64,000 bases of DNA from Silicimonas sp963779765 (GCA_963779765.1 CAVZZP010000002.1:558001-622000); one strand, 5' to 3'; counted from the first letter of the stretch, positions 26,567 through 35,606 are shown. Numbers and translations: made by a program. Notes: generated by a model from the letters alone, not told the origin.

Positions 26567-27472
26567 ATGACACTCGACGCCATAGACCGGATCCGGGCCT
26601 TCAACCGAAGCTACACCGCAAGGATGGGGCTCCTCGAACGCGACTATCTCTCCTCGGACATGACCGTCACGCAGGTGCGCGTCCTCTATGAACTCTGCGA
26701 GGACGGCCCCGCGAGCCTGCGCGACCTCGCGACCCGGCTCGATCTCGACGAAGGGTACCTCAGTCGCCTCGTCGACCGTTTCGTACGGCGGGGCTGGGTC
26801 CGCAAGGAGACCCCTCCCGACGACGCCCGCCGCCGCGTGATCGTGCCACTGGACGCAGGTCGCGCCGCCTTCGAACCTCTCAAGGAACGCTCCCGGCTCG
26901 AGGTCGCGCGCAGGCTCGGCGGCGCCGAAGCCGAGGCCGTGGCATCCGCCATCGCGGCCGTGGATCGGTCGCTGGCAAGCGTTGATCCGGCGGAGGTCAC
27001 CCTGCGCGACCTGGCCATCGGTGATGCGGGCTGGCTGGTCCAGCGCCACGGCGAGCTCTACGCCCGCGATGAAGGCTTCGACGCAACCTTCGAGGCGCTG
27101 GTGGCCGAGATTCTCGCCGCCTATATCCGGACCCGAGACTCCACGGAACGCGCCTGGATCGCCGAACATCAGGGCACGCGGCTCGGCTCGATCTTCTGCG
27201 TCCGGTCCGGCAAATCCGGCGTGGCGAAGCTGAGGCTCTTCCTTCTCGAACCCCGCGCGCGGGGCCTGGGTCTGGGGCAGCGGCTGCTTGACGAATGCAT
27301 GGCCTTCGCTCGCAACAAGGGGAACCGCACGCTTCGTCTCTGGACGCACGAAAGCCACCGCGCGGCCTGCGCACTCTATGCCCGGAACGGCTTTGAGCTG
27401 GTTCGCTCCGAGCCGAAAACCTCGTTCGGCGTACCGGTGGTCGAACAGGAATGGGAGCTTGGATTAAGCTGA
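26567..27472 (+). CDS. MarR-GNAT fusion protein
   Basis: A 301-residue two-domain protein: an N-terminal MarR-type winged helix (residues ~1-140; PASLRDLATRLDLDEGYLSR and DDARRRVIVPLD wing) fused to a C-terminal GNAT acetyltransferase (~150-300; LFLLEPRARGLGLGQRLLDE is the acetyl-CoA loop, and LYARNGFELVRSE the C-terminal motif). This architecture is common; the regulator may sense or control small molecules acetylated by the same protein. The substrate is unknown. It is followed 47 bp later by tRNA-His. Confidence 0.9.
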   Translation: MTLDAIDRIRAFNRSYTARMGLLERDYLSSDMTVTQVRVLYELCEDGPASLRDLATRLDLDEGYLSRLVDRFVRRGWVRKETPPDDARRRVIVPLDAGRAAFEPLKERSRLEVARRLGGAEAEAVASAIAAVDRSLASVDPAEVTLRDLAIGDAGWLVQRHGELYARDEGFDATFEALVAEILAAYIRTRDSTERAWIAEHQGTRLGSIFCVRSGKSGVAKLRLFLLEPRARGLGLGQRLLDECMAFARNKGNRTLRLWTHESHRAACALYARNGFELVRSEPKTSFGVPVVEQEWELGLS

Positions 27473-27519
27473 TCTCGCGCCTTGCAATCGACGGCGACGG
27501 GCGCTAGGGAAGCTGTCGT

Positions 27520-27596
27520 GCCGCCTTAGCTCAGTTGGTTAGAGCGCTGGAATGTGGATCCAGAGGTCCCCTGTTCAAGCCAGGGAGGCGGTACCA
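27520..27596 (+). tRNA. tRNA-His (GTG)
   Basis: A 77-nt cloverleaf with acceptor stem GCCGCCT/AGGCGGT (G1-U72), D arm GCTC/GAGC, anticodon stem CTGGA/TCCAG with loop ATGTGGA giving GTG, T arm CCCTGTTCAAGCCAGGG and encoded CCA. The discriminator is A73 and the base before G1 is T. It therefore lacks the otherwise near-universal G-1:C73 identity pair, as known for many alphaproteobacteria. Confidence 0.94.
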
Positions 27597-27611
27597 TCTT
27601 CCCCCTCCCGA

Positions 27612-29096
27612 TCACCCGGCGACGAGACCGATCCCGTAGAAGATGATGGCCGACAGGATGGCCGCCGCCGGCACGGTGATGATCCATGCGGCGATGATGG
27701 TCAGGAAGTGCGAGCGTCGGACCAGCTTGCGTCGTCGACGCTCCTCGGGCGCGATCTCGGGGCGGTCGGGCATGGCGACGCGCATCTGCCGCATCCGTCG
27801 CTCGGAATGCCACTCGCGGAAGAAACCCACCCCGAAGACGGCGCCGACCGCGATGTGGGTCGAACTGACGGGCAGCCCAAGCCAGCTTGCAAGGATGACC
27901 GTGATTGCCGCCGACAAGGCCACGCAATAGGCGCGCACGGGGTTCAGCTTGGTGATCTGGCTTCCCACCATGCGGATCAGTTTGGGCCCGAAGAGGAATA
28001 GTCCGAACGAGATGCCGAAGGCGCCAATGACCATCACCCAGACGGGAATCGTGACGTCGTGGGTAAAATCTCCCGTGCCCGATGCCTGCACGATGGCCGC
28101 CAGAGGCCCGACCGCGTTCGCCACGTCGTTCGCTCCATGGGCGAAGGACAGAAGGGCGGCGGAGACGATGAGCGGGATGCCGAACAGCACCTTCAGCGAC
28201 CGGTTGCGGTTATCGAGTCCTCGCGCCTGTCGCCGGGTCACTGGGATCATCGCCAGCCAGAAGGCCACGCCCACGGCCAGGCCGATCAGCAGGGCCGCCG
28301 AGAGCGAAAGGTCGATGAGCGATTTGAGGCCCTTCAGTGCCAGATAAGCCGCGAAGGTTCCCGCCATGATGCCGACCAGCACAGGCACCCACACCCGCGC
28401 GGCCGCGATCTTGTCGTCGCGGTAGACAATGCGCGACTTGATGAACCACAAAAATCCCGCCGCCACGGCACCGCCGAGGACCGGTGAGACGACCCAGCTC
28501 GCTGCGATGGCCCCCATGGTGCCCCAGCTGACGGCGCCGAAGCCCGCCGCCGCGATGCCGGCGCCCATCACGCCGCCGACGACCGAGTGCGTCGTCGACA
28601 CGGGCGCACCGATCCAGGTCGCGAGGTTGACCCAGAGCGCCGAGGACAGAAGTGCGGCCATCATCGCCCAGACGAAGACCTGCGGCGACCCCATGCTTTC
28701 CGGAGCGATGATACCCTTGGCGATGGTGGACACGACGTCGCCTCCCGCGAGGAGCGCTCCGGCGCTTTCGAAGATCGCCGCAATGGCGATGGCGCCGCCC
28801 ATGGTCAACGCGTTCGCGCCCACGGCCGGCCCCATGTTGTTGGCGACGTCGTTTGCGCCGATGTTCAGCGCCATGTAGGCCCCGAAGACCGCAGCCACGA
28901 CGACAACCAGCGTGTTGGACGTCTGCCCGAAGAAGACGGCGGCGGCGAGTCCCGCGACGATCACGAAGATCAGCGAAACCCCGGCTCCGACCATGGGCCG
29001 CGCGACGTAGGCCGTCGCGACCTCGAGGTTCGAGAACCGGCCCAGGTCGCGGTCCAGCGTCTCGAGGTGGCGTGCCTCGAAGTCCCTGCTTTCCAT
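27612..29096 (-). CDS. pit: Inorganic phosphate transporter (Pit family)
   Basis: A 494-residue membrane phosphate permease of the PiT family, with about 12 helices. Both family signatures are visible: GANDVANNMGPAVGA in the first half and HGANDVANAVGPLAA in the second, plus WIGAPVSTTHSVVGGVMG and WLGLPVSSTHIAVGAVFG repeats. The start at 29096 (MESRDFEARHLETLD) has AAGGGGG 9 bp upstream. The N-terminal cytosolic extension before the first helix (~45 residues) is longer than in E. coli PitA. It uses the proton or sodium gradient to import metal-phosphate. Confidence 0.93.
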   Translation of the reverse strand: MESRDFEARHLETLDRDLGRFSNLEVATAYVARPMVGAGVSLIFVIVAGLAAAVFFGQTSNTLVVVVAAVFGAYMALNIGANDVANNMGPAVGANALTMGGAIAIAAIFESAGALLAGGDVVSTIAKGIIAPESMGSPQVFVWAMMAALLSSALWVNLATWIGAPVSTTHSVVGGVMGAGIAAAGFGAVSWGTMGAIAASWVVSPVLGGAVAAGFLWFIKSRIVYRDDKIAAARVWVPVLVGIMAGTFAAYLALKGLKSLIDLSLSAALLIGLAVGVAFWLAMIPVTRRQARGLDNRNRSLKVLFGIPLIVSAALLSFAHGANDVANAVGPLAAIVQASGTGDFTHDVTIPVWVMVIGAFGISFGLFLFGPKLIRMVGSQITKLNPVRAYCVALSAAITVILASWLGLPVSSTHIAVGAVFGVGFFREWHSERRMRQMRVAMPDRPEIAPEERRRRKLVRRSHFLTIIAAWIITVPAAAILSAIIFYGIGLVAG

Positions 29097-29164
29097 CGTC
29101 TTGCCCCCTTGGAAGCTAGGGGCCATGACTTAGTGGGGAACGCCTACCGGATCAACCAGAGGTG

Positions 29165-29623
29165 TCAGAGCGCCCTCAGGATCGACTTGAGTTCCGGTTC
29201 CTGCACGAGGGTCGCGGCCTCTTCGGGGCTGACCCACATGCGGTTGCGCTGGTGCGCTTCGGGGAACGAGGCGGCAAGACTCCGGACCTCGATGGGAAAT
29301 ACCAGAGTTTCGACCGGGACGCCCCAGCCCTCGTCATAGGTCTTGGTGTAGGTATAGCTGCCTATCGCCTCGTCCCGCGCCTCGCCGTCCGACACGCCGG
29401 CTTCTTCCCACGCCTCCTGAAGCGCCGATCCGGGTGCGTCCTTGCCTTGGATCGGCCAGCCCTTTGGCAGGATCCACCGACCGCTACCGCGGCTGGTGAC
29501 AAGCAGGATCTCGCGCCCGGCATCGCCCATGCGCCAGCACAACGCGGCGACCTGGAGTCGCGGCGGGCGCCGCAGCATGGGACGGACAAATCCGTCCCAG
29601 GCGTGCCTGAGGTGGTGGAGCAT
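29165..29623 (-). CDS. Nudix hydrolase (DIPP-like)
   Basis: A 152-residue Nudix protein. The fold is seen in ALCWRMGDAGREILLVTSR and RWILPKGWPIQGKDAPGSAL followed by QEAWEEAGVSDGEA. In the Nudix box the first Glu is Lys and the REU arginine is Gln (QEAWEEAG), a variation common in the DIPP-like bacterial subgroup; the core EExG is intact. The start at 29623 (MLHHLRHAW) is preferred because AGG lies 7 bp upstream; the ATG at 29638 has none. It is divergent from the hydrolase gene by ~130 bp. The substrate is unknown. Confidence 0.86.
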   Translation of the reverse strand: MLHHLRHAWDGFVRPMLRRPPRLQVAALCWRMGDAGREILLVTSRGSGRWILPKGWPIQGKDAPGSALQEAWEEAGVSDGEARDEAIGSYTYTKTYDEGWGVPVETLVFPIEVRSLAASFPEAHQRNRMWVSPEEAATLVQEPELKSILRAL

Positions 29624-29755
29624 CGAAGAACCTGCCATATGTCGTTATTCTGATTAAGAAAATCATATAACATCAGATGAAGAAACGCAAACCGCGGGCA
29701 AATATCGACGATCTGGCGTGGCCCGCCTGCACAGGGTTCTGCTGGAGCGCGAGCG

Positions 29756-30382
29756 ATGGACTTCCTCTTCGACGGCCCCGACACTGCCGACATCACCTTC
29801 CTTTTCGCCCACGGCGCGGGGGCGGCGATGGACGCACAAGCGATGACGCTCTTTGCCCGCGCCTTCTCTGACGCAGGTCTTCGCGTCGCCCGTTTCGAGT
29901 TCGGGTACATGGCGGCGCGGCGGACGGGAACGCGCAAACCCCCACCTCGCGCCGAGACGCTGATTTCCGAAACCTTGGCAGCCGTCGAAGCGCTTGGCGC
30001 GCACCGGCTTCTCATCGGTGGAAAATCCATGGGCGGTCGCGTCGCCAGCATGGCGGCGGATGGGCTATTGGCGGCGGGCCGCGTCGTCGGCTTGGCCTGT
30101 CTCGGCTACCCGTTCCATCCGCCGGGCAAGCCCAGCCAGCTGCGGACGTCGCATCTCGAGACGCTGGTGACCCCCACGCTCATCTTCCAGGGCACTCGCG
30201 ACCCTTTCGGCAGCAGGGACGAGGTCGCGACCTATGCGCTGTCCCCCGCCATCGATGTCCACTGGATGGAGGATGGCGACCACGACCTGAAGCCGCGCAA
30301 GCGCGAGACGGGGGCCACGCAAGCCGACTATGCCGTGCGGATCGCCAACAAGGTCGCTGCCTGGGCCTCTGCCCTGCCCTAG
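29756..30382 (+). CDS. Alpha/beta hydrolase (KANL3/Tex30-type)
   Basis: A 208-residue alpha/beta-hydrolase of the small KANL3/Tex30-like group. Landmarks are the N-terminal ITFLFAHGAGAAMDAQAM with the oxyanion-type HGAG, the nucleophile elbow GGKSMGGRVAS, PTLIFQGTRDPFG with the acid, and MEDGDHDLKPRK with the catalytic histidine. All three catalytic positions are present. The substrate is unknown. Its stop overlaps the stop of the convergent acyl-CoA dehydrogenase gene. Confidence 0.85.
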   Translation: MDFLFDGPDTADITFLFAHGAGAAMDAQAMTLFARAFSDAGLRVARFEFGYMAARRTGTRKPPPRAETLISETLAAVEALGAHRLLIGGKSMGGRVASMAADGLLAAGRVVGLACLGYPFHPPGKPSQLRTSHLETLVTPTLIFQGTRDPFGSRDEVATYALSPAIDVHWMEDGDHDLKPRKRETGATQADYAVRIANKVAAWASALP

Positions 30383-31539
30383 GCGTTGGCCTTGTCCCAG
30401 TCGCGGCGGATCTTCTTCGCCAGCGACCAGCGGTGGACCTCGGACGGTCCGTCGTAGATGCGGAAGGCTCGCACCTCGCGGAAGATCTGCTCCACGACCG
30501 TTTCGTCCGACACGCCCGTTGCACCCATGACCTGCACGCAGCGGTCGGCCACCCGCATCAGCGCCTCGCTGACCGCCACCTTCGTCATCGAGCTTTCGAC
30601 GATGGCCGCCTCGCCCCGGTCTAGCGCATCGGCGCACCAGTCGATCATCAAGCTGCACTGGCGCAGGTCGATCATGTTGTCGGCCAGCATGAAGCCCACG
30701 CCCTCGTGGTCGATCAGCCGCTTCCCAAAGGCCTCGCGGCGGCAGACGTAGTCGGTCGCGATCTCCTGCGCCCGCAGGCAGGCACCGAGCCACCGCATGC
30801 AATGCGTCAGCCGCGCGGGTGCAAGCCTCACCTGCGCATAGCGAAAGCCCTCTCCCGGCGCGCCCAGCATCTGGTCGGCGGGCACGCGCAGGTTCTCCAG
30901 CGCCACCGTGCAGTGCCCGCCCGGCAAGGAGCTGTCGATGGTATTCGGAATGCTCTCGATCCTCACGGCCGGATCGGGCAGCTCGATGACGAACATGCAG
31001 GCGCCCTCGTCTGCCTTCGCCATGACGATGCCGATGCCCGCCTGTCCAGCCTGCGTGATCCAGCGCTTGCGGCCTTCGATCACCCAGTGGTTGCCGTCCT
31101 TCCGGCAGGTGGTCTTCATCATCGACGGGTCCGACCCCGCACCACCCTCTGCTGCGGGCTCGGTCATGAAGAAGGCCGACCGCACTTCTCCCCGAAGCAT
31201 CGGCGCCAGGAAGCGTTCCTTGACCTCCGCGCTGCCGATGGCGCCCAGAAGAAACATGTTTCCTTCGTCGGGCGAGGCCGTGTTGACGGCCAAAGGCCCG
31301 AGCGGCGAAAGGCCCGAGGCGATCAGCACCTTGGCGGTGTCCCGGTGCGACAGGTGGCTGCCGTCGGCGCGGATGTGCGGCGTCATCACGCCATGCTCGC
31401 GGGCAAGGGCGCGCAGTTCCGCCGTCAACTCGGGCGCGGGAGCACCGTGGTGATCCCGTCTCGGGTCGCGTTCAAAAGGAATGACGACGCCGCGGACGAA
31501 GCTCTCGACCCGCTCGGCAAGGGTTTCGGCCTCGGTCAC
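30379..31539 (-). CDS. Acyl-CoA dehydrogenase
   Basis: A 386-residue flavoprotein acyl-CoA dehydrogenase that introduces the alpha-beta double bond into acyl-CoAs. Landmarks are FFMTEPAAEGGAGSDPSMMK and HWVIEGRKRWITQAGQAG in the FAD/acyl-CoA pocket, with YDGPSEVHRWSLAKKI near the C-terminus. The start is a GTG at 31539 overlapping the repaired SDR stop as GTGA, so the two form an operon catalysing successive steps of acyl-CoA oxidation. The chain-length or branched-chain specificity is not readable. Confidence 0.91.
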   Translation of the reverse strand: MTEAETLAERVESFVRGVVIPFERDPRRDHHGAPAPELTAELRALAREHGVMTPHIRADGSHLSHRDTAKVLIASGLSPLGPLAVNTASPDEGNMFLLGAIGSAEVKERFLAPMLRGEVRSAFFMTEPAAEGGAGSDPSMMKTTCRKDGNHWVIEGRKRWITQAGQAGIGIVMAKADEGACMFVIELPDPAVRIESIPNTIDSSLPGGHCTVALENLRVPADQMLGAPGEGFRYAQVRLAPARLTHCMRWLGACLRAQEIATDYVCRREAFGKRLIDHEGVGFMLADNMIDLRQCSLMIDWCADALDRGEAAIVESSMTKVAVSEALMRVADRCVQVMGATGVSDETVVEQIFREVRAFRIYDGPSEVHRWSLAKKIRRDWDKANA

Positions 31540-32298
31540 TTCGGCGCCATGCGGATCGCGCCGTCCAGCCGGATAACCTCGCCGTTCAGCATCGGGTTCG
31601 TGACGATGGCCTCGACCAGTTGCGCGAACTCATCGGGGTCTCCCAAGCCGCGACGGAAAGGGCACCTGCGCGGCGAGCGACGTTTGCGCGTCTTCGGGCA
31701 GAGAGGCAAGAAGCGGGGTCAGGAACAGACCCGGCGCAACGGTCATCATGCGAATGCCGTAGCGCGCGAATTCCCGTGCGACCGGCAGCGTCATGCCTGC
31801 GATGCCGGCCTTCGACGCGGCATAGGCCGGCTGGCCGATCTGCCCATCATAGGCGGCGACAGAGGCGGTCGCGACGATCACGCCCCGTTCCTCGCCGACC
31901 GGCTCGGCGGTATGGAGGCGCGCAGCGAACTTCGACAGGACGTTGAAGGTGCCGAGAAGGTTGACGTTCACGATCTTCGAGAACTCGGCGAGAGGCAGCG
32001 CCTTGCCTTCGCGCGAGATAACCTTGGCGGGCGGCCCGATGCCGGCACAGGACACGAGAATGCGCTGACGCCCCGAAAAGGCCTCCGCCGCGTCCAGCCC
32101 ATCCACAACGCTGGTCTCGTCGGTGACGTCGACGCGGACGAAGCGGCCACCGATCTTCGCGGCCTGTCCCTCGCCCATCTCGGCGTTCAGGTCGAAGAGC
32201 GTGACCCTGGCTCCTGCCTTCGCCAGACGCTCCGCCGTCGCGGCCCCAAGGCCCGAGGCCCCGCCCGTGACCACTGCGCCCGCACCTTCGATCCGCAT
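31536..32298 (-). CDS. SDR-family 3-hydroxyacyl-CoA dehydrogenase-like protein, one-base frameshift
   Basis: A short-chain dehydrogenase resembling type II 3-hydroxyacyl-CoA dehydrogenases. The Rossmann motif is VVTGGASGLGAATAERLAKA, and the catalytic YxxxK is in YAASKAGIAG. One extra base at 31642-31644 ends the frame prematurely after PFPSRLG. Removing it restores DPDEFAQLVEAIVTNPMLNG and a C-terminus ending MAPK, with the stop at 31536-31538 overlapping the acyl-CoA dehydrogenase GTG. The repaired length is 253 residues. The start at 32298 is followed directly by the conserved N-terminus. Confidence 0.87.
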
Positions 32299-32385
32299 GG
32301 CGTTCCTCCCTGTTTCTCCCGGTATAGCCGACGGGTCCGTCCGGGCAAGCTTGCGGGAGGCTGCGTTCCGGGTCAGGTATCGGGA

Positions 32386-33126
32386 ATGGCGCTTGCGGTC
32401 ATCGCTGACATCCACGGCAATCTCTCGGCGCTCGACGCCGTCCTCTCCGACATCGCGCGCCGGGGCGTGTCGCGGATCGTGAACCTGGGCGACTGCCTGT
32501 CCGGTCCCCTCGATGCGCGCGGCACATCAGAGCGGCTGATGGCGCTGGACCTGCTGACCGTGCGCGGCAATCACGACCGCCAGCTCATCGACCGCCCCGC
32601 CGACCGGATGGGGCTTTGGGAGACTTGGTGCATCGGCGATCTCGACGAAGCTCATCTCGACTGGCTGAGGGCTCTGCCGCCGGTGCTGGAGGTCGAGGGC
32701 GCGCTCCTATGCCACGGCACGCCGGAAAGCGACGAGACGAACTGGCTGGATGAGCGTGTTGGTTCAGGTCTGGTTTTGCGCCCTGCGGAGGAAATCGCCG
32801 TCAAGGTCGCGGGCCTGCCGCAGACTCTTTTCCTGTCGGCCCACACTCACGTCCCGCGCATCGTGCGGCTGTCGGACGGGCGGCTTTGCGTCAATCCCGG
32901 CTCTGTCGGATGCCCCGCCTACGCCGACACCCGCCTCGATCCGCCCTTCCGGATGGAGACCGGGGCGCCTGACGCACGCTATGCCATCGTGGAGCGGCAG
33001 GACCACACCTGGAGCGCCGCCCTGATCGCGGTGCCCTACGACACGACGCCGATGGTCAGACTCGCCGAGAAAAGAGGTGCCGACGACTGGGTCTACGCCC
33101 TGACGACGGGCCGCATCCCGCTCTAG
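32386..33126 (+). CDS. Metallophosphoesterase (YfcE/MJ0936-like)
   Basis: A 246-residue calcineurin-like phosphoesterase. Metal-binding motifs in order: AVIADIHGNLSALDAV (D-x-H), IVNLGDCLSG (GD), VRGNHDRQL (GNHD), and SAHTHVPRI (H-x-H) followed by VNPGSVGCPAY. It resembles small bacterial phosphodiesterases of unknown physiological substrate. The start at 32386 is chosen as the first ATG before the conserved core. Its stop overlaps the DUF6476 stop on the opposite strand. Confidence 0.89.
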   Translation: MALAVIADIHGNLSALDAVLSDIARRGVSRIVNLGDCLSGPLDARGTSERLMALDLLTVRGNHDRQLIDRPADRMGLWETWCIGDLDEAHLDWLRALPPVLEVEGALLCHGTPESDETNWLDERVGSGLVLRPAEEIAVKVAGLPQTLFLSAHTHVPRIVRLSDGRLCVNPGSVGCPAYADTRLDPPFRMETGAPDARYAIVERQDHTWSAALIAVPYDTTPMVRLAEKRGADDWVYALTTGRIPL

Positions 33127-33442
33127 TCCGTCTGAACCTCGACCCTTTGCCGGAGAGCGCCCGTGACACGGTCGTAGATCAGGATCTCGCCGCATCCGTC
33201 ACGACGGCGAACCAGCCTTCGCCCTGCGTGAACGCTGTGGCGGTGGCACCCGCGGGCAAAACCACGTTCGCCGGCACGTCGACGCGCGTGGCGTCCGCGA
33301 ACCGCATGACAAAGAGCGCGACGATGGTTAGAACGCCGAGGATCATGGTGAGGGTCAGGACCGTCACCAGCCCCTTCAGGAACCTCACGGTTCCGTCCCC
33401 CGGAGACCCTGCCCCGCCTATGTCGTCGCCTTCGTCCCGCAT
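33123..33442 (-). CDS. DUF6476-family membrane protein, one-base frameshift
   Basis: A 106-residue single-pass protein matching the DUF6476 family of Rhodobacteraceae: FLKGLVTVLTLTMILGVLTI (TM helix) then ATAFTQGEGWFAVVTD and, after repair, GGEILIYDRVTGALRQRVEV. One base is missing near 33193, which makes the raw frame stop early (DAARS). The function is unknown. Its start overlaps, in opposite orientation, the rluD start by 23 bp. Confidence 0.68.
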
Positions 33443-34451
33443 CGTCCTCGTCACCATCGCGGCGGATCCTCCGCCGCGACTTGATAAGGCGCTGGCCCGC
33501 GATGTGCCAGAGGAGGCGCATCTCTCGCGTTCGCGCCTCGCGCGTCTGCTGTCGGACGGGGCGGTGACGAAGGACGGTGAGGCCGTGACCGACATCAAGG
33601 CAAAGGTCGCGGAAGGCGAGACCTACGAGATCCTCGTCGAGGAGGCAGCCGAGACCGAGATGGTCGCGCAAGACCTTCCGCTGACGATCGTGCACGAGGA
33701 CGCAGACCTCATCGTCATCGACAAGCCTGCGGGTCTCGTCGTTCACCCCGCGCCCGGATCGCTTTCGGGCACGCTGGTGAACGCGCTCCTGCACCATTTC
33801 GGTGGCGATCTCTCGGGCGTCGGCGGCGAGAAGCGCCCGGGTATCGTCCACCGGATCGACAAGGACACGTCGGGCCTGCTCGTCGTCGCCAAGTCCGACG
33901 CGGCGCACCACGGGCTCGCCCGCCAGTTCGCTGCACACACCGTCGACCGAAGCTATTCGGCGCTCTGCCACGGCGTCCCAAGCCCCGGCGATCCGAGACT
34001 TGCCGGCGTGCGAGGCGCGTCCTTCGAGGCGGGCGGCGTCCTGAAGATCACCACGCAGCTCGCGCGACACAGGACCGACCGGCAGCGACAAGCGGTTCTC
34101 TTCGATGGCGGGCGACACGCAATCACGCGCGTCTCTCTGCGCGAGGCGTTCGGCAGCCACGCCGCCTTCGTCGAGTGCCGGCTCGAGACAGGCCGGACAC
34201 ACCAGATCAGGGTCCACATGGCACACGTGGGACATGCACTGATCGGCGACCCGACCTATGGCGGACGACGGAAACTGCCTCAGGATGCGCCCGGCGCGGC
34301 GGAAGCGCAGGCGTTCCGGCGGCAGGCTCTTCATGCCGCGTCGCTTGGGTTCATCCACCCGGTGACTGGAGAGGCGGTCCGTTTCGAAAGCCCGCTGCCT
34401 GAAGACCTTTCCGCGCTTCTAGCCGCTCTGCGGGGCATCAGCGGCGACTGA
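33420..34451 (+). CDS. rluD: RluD-family rRNA pseudouridine synthase
   Basis: A 343-residue RluA/RluD-family enzyme that isomerises uridines in 23S rRNA. An S4 domain lies at residues ~20-75 (SRSRLARLLSDGAVTKDG). The catalytic motif is GIVHRIDKDTSGLLVVAK with the essential Asp, and the C-terminal block is ECRLETGRTHQIRVHMAHVG. The start at 33420 (MSSPSSRIV) is taken because the extended frame upstream overlaps the DUF6476 gene. It is followed ~190 bp later by rpoH, a common neighbour in Rhodobacterales. Exact target uridines are inferred from the subfamily. Confidence 0.9.
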   Translation: MSSPSSRIVLVTIAADPPPRLDKALARDVPEEAHLSRSRLARLLSDGAVTKDGEAVTDIKAKVAEGETYEILVEEAAETEMVAQDLPLTIVHEDADLIVIDKPAGLVVHPAPGSLSGTLVNALLHHFGGDLSGVGGEKRPGIVHRIDKDTSGLLVVAKSDAAHHGLARQFAAHTVDRSYSALCHGVPSPGDPRLAGVRGASFEAGGVLKITTQLARHRTDRQRQAVLFDGGRHAITRVSLREAFGSHAAFVECRLETGRTHQIRVHMAHVGHALIGDPTYGGRRKLPQDAPGAAEAQAFRRQALHAASLGFIHPVTGEAVRFESPLPEDLSALLAALRGISGD

Positions 34452-34570
34452 AACACTTTACGCGCAAACCGCACAACTGCGTGAGCCCGAACGGATTCGG
34501 TGGCCTGCGCGGCCTCGACGCTACATGCTGTCCCTCGAACCGAGAGACCAACCTCTTGCAGTCTTCACCC

Positions 34571-34600
34571 CTTGAACTGAACAGATCAGTTCACTATGTA
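34571..34600 (+). promoter_or_regulatory. Promoter region of rpoH with inverted repeat
   Basis: A heat-shock-like -35 element CTTGAA (34571-34576) and a -10-like CTATGTA (from 34594) lie about 17 bp apart upstream of rpoH. Between them sits the perfect 8-bp inverted repeat TGAACTGA / TCAGTTCA (34573-34593, spacer ACAGA). A repressor or a second sigma factor could act there. Promoter function is inferred from spacing and position. Confidence 0.45.
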
Positions 34601-34642
34601 TGTTAAGCGCCCTAACATGGGTGCAGACAGGGAACGGACGAC

Positions 34643-35539
34643 ATGGCAAATTACAGCACACTTCCAGCGCCTTCTCCCGAAGGAGGCCTCAACCGGTATC
34701 TCCAGGAGATCCGGAAGTTTCCGATGCTTGAGCCGGAACAGGAATACATGCTCGCCAAACGGTGGGTCGAAGATCAGGACACCGAGGCCGCACATCAGCT
34801 TGTGACCTCACACCTGCGCCTCGCGGCCAAGATCGCCATGGGCTATCGCGGCTATGGCCTGCCGCAGGCCGAGGTCATCTCGGAGGCGAACGTGGGCCTG
34901 ATGCAAGCCGTGAAGCGCTTCGACCCGGAAAAGGGCTTCCGCCTCGCGACCTATGCGATGTGGTGGATCCGCGCCTCGATCCAGGAATACATCCTTCGGT
35001 CCTGGAGCCTTGTGAAGCTCGGCACGACCTCGGCGCAGAAGAAGCTGTTCTTCAACCTGCGCAAGGCCAAAGCCAGAATTGGCGCTCTCGAAGAGGGCGA
35101 CCTTAGGCCCGAGCATGTCGAGCGGATTGCGAACGACCTGAACGTCACGCACGACGAGGTCATTTCGATGAACCGGCGCATGTCGGGCGGAGACGCCTCG
35201 CTGAACGCCACGATCTCGGCGGACGGCGACGGTGCGGCGCAATGGCAGGACTGGCTGGAAGACGAGGATGCCGACCAGGCTTCGGACTATGCCGAGCGGG
35301 ACGAACTCGAAATTCGTCGCGAACTGATGGCCGAGGCGATGACCGTCCTCAACGAGCGCGAGCAGGACATCCTGACGCAACGCCGGCTGATGGACAGCCC
35401 GGTAACGCTTGAGGAACTGTCGGGCCAGTACGGCGTCAGCCGCGAGCGAATCCGCCAGATCGAGGTACGCGCCTTCGAGAAACTGCAGCACAAGATGCAG
35501 GATCTCGCGAAGCAGAAGGGTATGCTCGAACCGGCGTGA
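34643..35539 (+). CDS. rpoH: RNA polymerase sigma factor RpoH
   Basis: A 298-residue heat-shock sigma factor. Region 2 contains NVGLMQAVKRFDPEKGFRLA and YAMWWIRASIQEYILRSWSL, region 3 KLGTTSAQKKLFFNLRKAKA (the RpoH box), and region 4 ends SGQYGVSRERIRQIEVRAFE. Sigma-32-type proteins direct chaperone and protease genes after protein damage; Rhodobacterales usually have two RpoH paralogues, and this is one of them. A good terminator follows. The upstream region carries a CTTGAA-type promoter, so autoregulation is possible. Confidence 0.94.
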   Translation: MANYSTLPAPSPEGGLNRYLQEIRKFPMLEPEQEYMLAKRWVEDQDTEAAHQLVTSHLRLAAKIAMGYRGYGLPQAEVISEANVGLMQAVKRFDPEKGFRLATYAMWWIRASIQEYILRSWSLVKLGTTSAQKKLFFNLRKAKARIGALEEGDLRPEHVERIANDLNVTHDEVISMNRRMSGGDASLNATISADGDGAAQWQDWLEDEDADQASDYAERDELEIRRELMAEAMTVLNEREQDILTQRRLMDSPVTLEELSGQYGVSRERIRQIEVRAFEKLQHKMQDLAKQKGMLEPA

Positions 35540-35568
35540 GCCTTCGGCGGCGACGGCGACGACAAACA

Positions 35569-35606
35569 GGCCCTCGGAGCAATCCGGGGGCCGTTTTCTT
35601 ATGGGC
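35569..35606 (+). terminator. Intrinsic terminator after rpoH
   Basis: GGCCCTCGG (35569-35577), a short loop and CCGGGGGCC form a stem with one T-G wobble, followed immediately by GTTTTCTT. It lies 30 bp past the rpoH stop and is a typical rho-independent terminator. Confidence 0.8.

Noticed and set aside
30706..33126. 806-codon plus-strand frame
   Set aside because: Only the last 246 codons (metallophosphoesterase) are real; the rest is antisense to the acyl-CoA dehydrogenase and SDR genes.
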